NCBI GenBank assembly: GCA_004151065.3
Contig: NWUY0300039007.1
Span: 30,244 to 43,444 of the forward strand
Source: Larix sibirica
Lineage: Eukaryota; Streptophyta; Pinopsida; Pinales; Pinaceae
DNA: 13,201 bases
Reading direction: 5' to 3'
In this document: positions 8,334 to 13,201 of the stretch, piece by piece
Position numbering within the stretch: the first letter of the stretch is position 1
How the letters are laid out: each line of letters opens with the position of its first letter
Made by a program: the position numbers and the translations under genes
The notes under the pieces: generated by a model
The model's database searches: none
What the model was told of the DNA's origin: nothing
Seen by the model: only the letters and a program-made list of their open reading frames with translations

Positions 8334-9430
8334 AAGCTAAAATAAGGTCAGTTCACTTGGACAAACCTGGACAAACTACATATAGTCTAATCCGACCTCC
8401 CAAGTTGATCTTTTGATCATAATCCTATTCTCCTTAATCTACAAGCATAGAGTCTATATTATGGACCAATTCCATTCAAATTCGATCATCTTTGGATTCA
8501 TGACCCTCACTCCTTGGAAATCATAAAATAAGTGTGTATCCTCCTAGTCCAAGGATCCATATCCTTCATATGGGGATAAAAAGTAGAGACACCAAGCATA
8601 AGTTAAAGGCTCTAGCAAAACTCACATACTTCTCCCCTTCTAAGGGGAAGGAGAAATTGCAACATTAGTTAGAAGATATTGAGCTAGCAATGGAGGATCA
8701 AGTGTTATTTCATCTCTATAAGCCTAGGAAAGAGATCTAGCCAAGAAGTTGCATAAAACACTTCATAAAGAAGAACATTAGAGGTTGAATTCGAGAAGCC
8801 AGTGGCTAAAAGAAGTTGAGAGTAATATGAAATTCTTCAAAAAACAAGCTAACGCATATTAATTGCAAAACCATGTCCAAGAAACCACTTTTACAAATGG
8901 AAAAAAAACCGCCTAGTTTGAAAAAATTCAACAAGCAATGCATAATCACTCTAAAAAATTTACTCCAAGGAAGACTAATATTTGCAACAAGAAACCCATA
9001 AGCTACTTCAAACTATTCCAAGTTTAGTCACAATAGAAGAAAATTGTTCCTTAACCCAATTAATAGATGAGGATGAAATGATCCAAGGAATATGGGAGTT
9101 GGGATTTCACAAGGCCCTTGTAGTGTTGAGTGGTTTTACTATATGATTCTATAAGGATTACTGATATACAATAAATATCAACATCTACAAAATGCTATAT
9201 GGAACTCGGTCAAAATCAAAACTGTCGGGTGGGCTCAATTCGTCCTTCCTTTCTCTAATTCCTAAGGATAATAACTTGACCACTTTTGTCAGGTTTAGGC
9301 CAATATCTCTCTACAACACCTATTATAACATCTTGACAAAATCTTGGTCAAGAGATTAAGTAATTTCTTGCCCAAACTTATCTTGGAGATCGAGGAGGAT
9401 TTGTAAGGCAAAGGTAGACATGGAAATTTT
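8334..9430 (+). pseudogene. LINE ORF2 remnant: endonuclease end and RT start
   Basis: This is a degenerate plant L1-like ORF2 (endonuclease plus reverse transcriptase). Motifs in order: QFTWTN at 8349 and FDHNPILLNL at about 8412, carrying the Asp-His pair that ends the endonuclease active site. GPIPFKFDHLW follows at 8463, then KHKLKALAKL near 8605. The linker RSQWLKEVESNMKFFKKQAN starts at 8794, DEDEMIQGIWELGFHKAL at 9066, and the RT entry NSSFLSLIPK at 9237 runs into FVRFRPISLYNTYYNI. After 9347 a one-base shift is needed to read KILVKRLSNFLPKLI. There are many stops and several frame changes. The fragment ends before the catalytic YxDD box, so it cannot make a working enzyme. It is the continuation of the piece at 5884-6094, interrupted by the solo LTR. 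Confidence 0.85.
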
Positions 9431-10168
9431 AGGGGCAAAATTTAGCCCATGGGCTATTTTTCCATGTTTTTTAGTACAAAATGNGAAACTTGGATACTTC
9501 TTGCTATGCAATGTGGAAATTAGAACCATCCACGAATGAGATCTAAAAGATATATATATAGTTCTTTGAGAATTCCAAGATTTTGATTAAATGGGCATAT
9601 AATCAATGTTACATGAGGAACTTAGGTCTTTAGGAGGAATCCATTGAAAAACAATTATACTAAATCCGGGGTCATATGGACATTATCTTAGGTCTTTAAG
9701 ATGAATCTACTGAAAAAAAATTATACTAAATGGGTTATATGGACATTTTGTGATGTTATAAAATTGATTTTTTTCAATGTATTAAGAGTACAACTCTCAT
9801 CTATATGTAATTACAACTACAATATTTTTTTTCTTTTAAGGTTTTGGAGGACTCAAAGATGACTATATTATTAATTTTAGGTTTTTTGTCACATGATGTA
9901 GTTACCTCTATATTGACAGAGAAATGTGATGCCAAACCAATGGAACATTGATACTCTACCCCAAAGTGTCACGCCATGAAGAGTCCTTTCTCTTTAGCTT
10001 TCTTGGGTCCACTAAAAGAATATCTAGACTAACCATGGGAGGTGTCCCTAGTCCAACTTTCTTGGATACTTGGTAATGAAACAATATTTTTCACAATACT
10101 TGTAGGACATATATATAGAGGAATAGGGAACCTTAAAATTTATTAGTATTGCAATATGGTAGCCTAAG
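9431..10168. other. Unassigned spacer with single N
   Basis: LINE similarity fades after about 9430. The stretch contains an ambiguous base at 9484, a TATATATATA word near 9550, a 66-base tandem duplication and otherwise AT-rich sequence. No gene, transposon end or RNA is recognised. Its last bases, GCAATATGGTAGCCTAAG, adjoin LTR copy 3 and faintly recall GCAACATGGTGA in the LINE left flank of copies 1 and 2, which may be a deleted remnant of that flank. Confidence 0.4.
9621..9750. repeat. 66-bp tandem duplication
   Basis: Two units start CTTAGGTCTTTA at 9621 and 9687. Both contain AAATTATACTAAAT-like text and end TATGGACATT. Identity is high apart from a few changes and a short indel. Confidence 0.8.
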
Positions 10169-10981
10169 TGTAAGGACTCTTCACCTTAATTCCTTAATTC
10201 AATATCATAGATATACACTAATTAATATGAGAAACATGTTCATAACTATGGAAATAATGATAATAGATGTATAGTGGGAATTTTACATTAGAAAAATGAA
10301 AAGTACCTCTTTGAATTCCGAATTTGTCCAAGAATGTAGTAGTATTTCCACAACAACAAGTCTCCATCCTTACTTAACTTGATGCCCATAATGGATTTAT
10401 ACCTCCCTACCAACTAGGAGCCTAGATGGCTTCCTAGATCCAAGAAACCATCCATGCTTATGACTCTAAGAACAATAATGCACAATATCACTAAGAACTT
10501 GTTCCATGATAATATTTCTTCCAAGAATTACTCCATGAGTTCTTCCACCTCTTAACAAAATCAACCTCTCTACACCTCCAAATAAAAGAATTTCCAATCA
10601 AAAGAACTCCCCCCAATTTCTCTTCGCAACTCTCTATTTATCAAATTTCAATACACATTTCCCAAGTTTCCTCAACCACCCTCATTATGAGCCATCAAAC
10701 ATTCCTTCTAGATTTTTGGGAAAATATATCTAAAATAAACTTATTGAATTGCATAATGATGGAAAGTCTTTCTTTTCATGCCAGCGAATAAATAAATTTG
10801 ACATTTTCCCCCAAAAATTATTGGAACCCACCATACCTATTTAATTCATCATACTAACATTGCAATAAATGTAAATAAGGGTATTTAATGCTATTAGATA
10901 TTTATATGTATTCAATATATTCCCTAAAATCATTATCCATTCCTTAGTAATTAATACATCAATTAATTATACTAATGTACA

Positions 10982-10990
10982 TGCACAATG
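10982..10990. other. Unoccupied MITE target site
   Basis: TGCACAATG occurs once here, continuous with AAGGTATACATAGCTAG. Copy 2 has the same flanks separated by the 268-base MITE and a second copy of the 9-mer. This shows the LTR was duplicated before, or independently of, the MITE insertion. Confidence 0.75.
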
Positions 10991-11521
10991 AAGGTATACA
11001 TAGCTAGTTTATACATACCTTCATGTGTACTAATTACAAACAATCAACCCTTTAATGCATAGTTCATGTATTTCCTCATTCTCATTCAAGTATGCAAGAT
11101 AACAAATCAAAATTTCCACATCAAACAATTACACTAGTTTACAATAATTCAATACAACAACACAGCATAATCATTTCATCACACATGAGTAAAGCAACAC
11201 TTTTAGAACAAAAAAGTAACCATGTTGTTAAATAACTAACTCATAACATCCTTCTAATTTACTTCAAACCATCATTCCTCCCTAACCTACTTCCATCTTC
11301 CACATCCTATTGTTTCCTTTGTTGGAATATGCTCACGTGTCAACTATATTGACCTAACCCCAGATAGAACCCGTAATTGGAAGTGTCAACTATATCGACA
11401 AAGCATCCCTTGCAAGCAATTGGTAGTCATCATCACACAAATTCGAGAATGTGTATTCACACATCCCTCCCATGACTCCATGTTTCAAAGGATACACAGT
11501 GGGAAATTCCTCCACCCCTCC

Positions 11522-11529
11522 TTATATAA
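11522..11529 (-). promoter_or_regulatory. TATA box of LTR copy 3
   Basis: On the minus strand the LTR reads CTAGTTATATAAGGAGGGG, a good TATA context about 640 bases from the element-orientation start. It supports minus-strand polarity with a U3 of about 0.65-0.7 kb followed by R-U5. The matching place in copy 2 (about 7678-7690) reads GTTATATTGGGAGG, so its TATA box is degraded. Confidence 0.45.
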
Positions 11530-12168
11530 CTAGGGTTGAAACCCTATATTGAGCCATACTATGCAATTACTGTTCTTATAATCATGTCATCGAACAACCA
11601 TTCTGGCAAGCAATGCATCTTGTCAAAACCACACTTACCCACATATCATAGTACTATTTGAAATTCACAATTAATGTAAAAATTGATATCACTTCATTAT
11701 ATTCTTGATGTCTAGGACATCTTGTGCCCCTTGGCACCTTAGGAATATGACTATCTCATAGCCAATAATCATGTGAGTTAGCTCGCCACTAACATAAATA
11801 TCATGTATAAAATTATCCAATTCTTTATGGTGATAATCTGTATCACTCAAACGACATCTAAATAATCATGTCACTTCATTATAGTATATGTAGTACTTGT
11901 TCTATATCCAAAGTACAAAATAAATTAGAATCCACATATTGGCATTACACATTTATTTTGCATGTTAAAAGGTATAACATATTCATCATCATTAATAAAA
12001 TAAAATGATAAATTTTGTTTACAATCCACACATCTACGGAGTCCACATGTTCACATAATGAGAGTCTTAATGAATCTAACTAAGTTCAATAAATAATAGG
12101 AAAATAAAATCCAAAGCTAGTTCGCAATATTGTTTTAATTACCAAATGTCAAAATATGGGGCATTACA

Positions 12169-12645
12169 ATCCTAAGATAAAATAAGGTTAGTTCACTCGG
12201 ACAAATGTAAGGTTTGGAAAAACTACATATAATCTAATCCATCCTCCCAAGTTGAGATTTTAATCATAAGCCTGTTCTCCTTAATCTACAAGGAGAGAAT
12301 CTAGATTATGGACCAATTCCATTCAAATTCAATAACCTTTGGCTCCATGACCCTCACTCCTTGGAGATCATAAAATAAGTGTGGATCCTCCTAGTCCAAC
12401 TATCCCTACCCTTCACATGGAAAGCAAAAAATAGAGCCACCAAGCATAAGTTAAAGGCATTGGCAAAACTCACATACATCTCCCCTTCTAAGGGGAGGGA
12501 GCAATTGCAACATTAGTTAGAAGATCTTAAGCTAGCAATGGAGGATCAAGTGTTGTTTCATATCTATAAGCCTAGGAAAGAAATTTAGCCAAGAATTTGC
12601 ATAAAACAATTCAGAAAGAAGAAAACTAGAGGTTGAATTCGACTG
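12169..12645 (+). pseudogene. LINE ORF2 fragment, copy 3
   Basis: Homologous to 8329-8790. One frame carries FNHKPVLLNLQ, GPIPFKFNNLWLHDPHSLEI, ATKHKLKALAKLTYISPSKG and LEDLKLAMEDQVLFHIYK, with a few internal stops. These cover the end of the endonuclease domain and the linker before the reverse transcriptase. The segment matching the start of the FTWTN box is damaged (TCACTCGGACAAA). Similarity to copy 2 stops abruptly at GAATTCGA (about 12645), just before the RSQWLKE segment, so this is a breakpoint of the duplication or a deletion edge. Confidence 0.75.
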
Positions 12646-12834
12646 GATGAATCCATAATCATATTTGGATAGGCTAGACCAATGAGACTAGTTGTTAAGA
12701 TCAAGTTAATGTTTGACTTACTAGAATTGGTATCTCTCTGTCATCAAAGGAATTGACACGTGTTCCACAAGCCAAATCGGTTCAATAATAATTTATCCTT
12801 ATTTTCAATGTTTTATGGTTGATAATGAACCAAG
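12646..12834. other. Probable Adh intron sequence before exon
   Basis: No coding signal is visible between the end of the LINE copy and the Adh exon at 12835. If the exon is genuine, this stretch, and possibly all the transposon DNA before it, lies in the upstream intron of that second Adh copy. Confidence 0.3.
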
Positions 12835-12916
12835 TGTTGGAGCTATTCTATACACAACTGATGTAGAACCTGTATCAACATTGGCCATTTTTGGCCTTGG
12901 AACTGTTGGCCTTGGA
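12835..12916 (+). pseudogene. Adh: Adh exon, second copy (NAD-binding loop)
   Basis: This is an 82-base exon of a plant zinc alcohol dehydrogenase reading VGAILYTTDVEPVSTLAIFG followed by LGTVGLG. The GLGTVG segment is the Rossmann GxGxxG loop that grips NAD, and TTDVEP-STLAIFGLG matches the family's NTA-VEPGSTVAIFGLG region. AG precedes it at 12833-12834 and a consensus donor GTGAGT starts at 12917. It ends in phase 0, exactly the phase in which the exon at 1915 begins (VVEGAR). That later exon should follow, but nothing like it is found up to 13201. Val in place of the usual Gly after EP suggests decay or divergence. It may belong to an active gene or a pseudogene running off the window. 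Confidence 0.65.
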
Positions 12917-13201
12917 GTGAGTCCCGTGACTCCCTAGTTAATGTTTTGTTTTCCATGGTCTTTAGATGTTGATTTTTACAATCATTGGTTTGTTTTATAA
13001 ATATACACAGTGTTACGCCGTACCAGTACCTGCTCACATTCAAATGTCTTCCCAGGGAGAGGGGCCATTTTTTTCAGGGCCATGATGGGGGTATTATCAA
13101 CACTTTCTGAGAGGTGGTTATGGATGAAATTTTTGATCCTTCCTTTAGGAGTACTATGGCTTAGTGGCATTGCTGACTGCCTCATTCTAGGGCTTGTAGC
13201 C
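12917..13201. other. Stretch after Adh exon, open on both strands at the end
   Basis: If the Adh exon is real this is its downstream intron. From 13001 to the window end the plus strand is open for about 67 codons (includes HSNVFPGRGAIFFRAMMG), and the minus strand is also open for 67 codons starting from a Met (includes APLPGKTFECEQVLVRRN). I recognise neither product. Base composition is more balanced than in the surroundings, so a coding or retroelement fragment entering from the right is possible. An AG at 13009-13010 could be an acceptor for the plus frame. Confidence 0.25.

Larger units (their letters stand above)
10169..12168 (-). mobile_element. LTR copy 3, about 2.0 kb
   Basis: It starts TGTAAGG and ends GGGGCATTACA, giving a TGTAA/TTACA terminal inverted pair and exactly 2000 bases. 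It aligns along its whole length with copy 2, apart from the MITE that copy 2 carries at 6867-7134. On the minus strand it starts TGTAATGCCCC. Its right flank is the same LINE site (ATCCTAAG) as in copy 2, but its left flank (CCTAAG, 10163-10168) is not the LINE sequence and does not match as a 5-base duplication. It is therefore best seen as a duplicate of the same insertion whose left side was rearranged, not as an independent insertion. No internal retrotransposon genes accompany it. Confidence 0.75.

Noticed and set aside
8630-8660. CTCCCCTTCTAAGGGGAAGGAG as a polypurine tract marking an LTR edge
   Set aside because: Both copies read through it as LINE linker coding sequence (SPSKGKE / SPSKGRE) and no TG...CA boundary adjoins it.
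9955-10100. Possible retroelement coding remnant
   Set aside because: Partial frames look mildly protein-like but break often and match no motif I can name.
6095-12168. One full-length LTR retrotransposon with LTRs at 6095-8328 and 10169-12168
   Set aside because: The sequence between them is LINE ORF2 and unassigned DNA, with no primer-binding site, polypurine tract or gag-pol. The LINE flank right of copy 2 is the same as that right of copy 3, which fits duplicated solo LTRs instead.

Overview
The window looks like nuclear DNA of a seed plant. It is AT-rich, holds intron-split pieces of a plant-type zinc alcohol dehydrogenase (Adh) gene, and is otherwise filled with old, decayed, nested transposable elements. 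The roughly 2-kb LTRs, the heavy decay and the mostly non-coding content would suit a gymnosperm such as a conifer, but the sequence alone does not prove this. I found no bacterial-style genes, RNA genes or CRISPR array. Most open frames are chance frames inside repeats.

Layout. 1-1914 is non-coding, with a promoter-like pyrimidine-rich tract and several AAACCCTA words. 1915-2722 (+) holds the 3' half of an Adh gene: four exons with matching phases for the most part, but an upstream exon, the penultimate exon and at least one base are missing, so I call it a pseudogene. 2723-4135 is AT-rich DNA with local tandem repeats. 4541-9430 and 10169-12645 are built from three related copies of one composite: a LINE ORF2 remnant (+) interrupted at the same endonuclease-domain site by an LTR lying in minus orientation. 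Copy 1 (4541-5426) is cut off inside the LTR, exactly at an ambiguous base (N). Copy 2 (5884-9430) is the most complete: LINE, 5-bp target duplication, solo LTR, target duplication, LINE. Its LTR also carries a 268-bp Mutator-like MITE with a 9-bp target duplication, and copy 3 shows the empty site. Copy 3 (10169-12645) has the LTR and the right-hand LINE flank but a different left flank. A separate minus-strand piece resembling a LINE C-terminus sits at 5428-5608.

12835-12916 (+) is another Adh exon, the one that would directly precede the first exon seen at 1915. The two Adh pieces therefore probably belong to tandem paralogues separated by about 10 kb of repeats, with both genes running beyond the window. 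13001-13201 is open on both strands and unrecognised.

The genes do not form an operon or pathway. The window records an old Adh cluster invaded by retroelements and then locally duplicated. I saw no evidence for a new biological system; the most informative signals are the nested insertions, their repeated junctions and the split Adh family.
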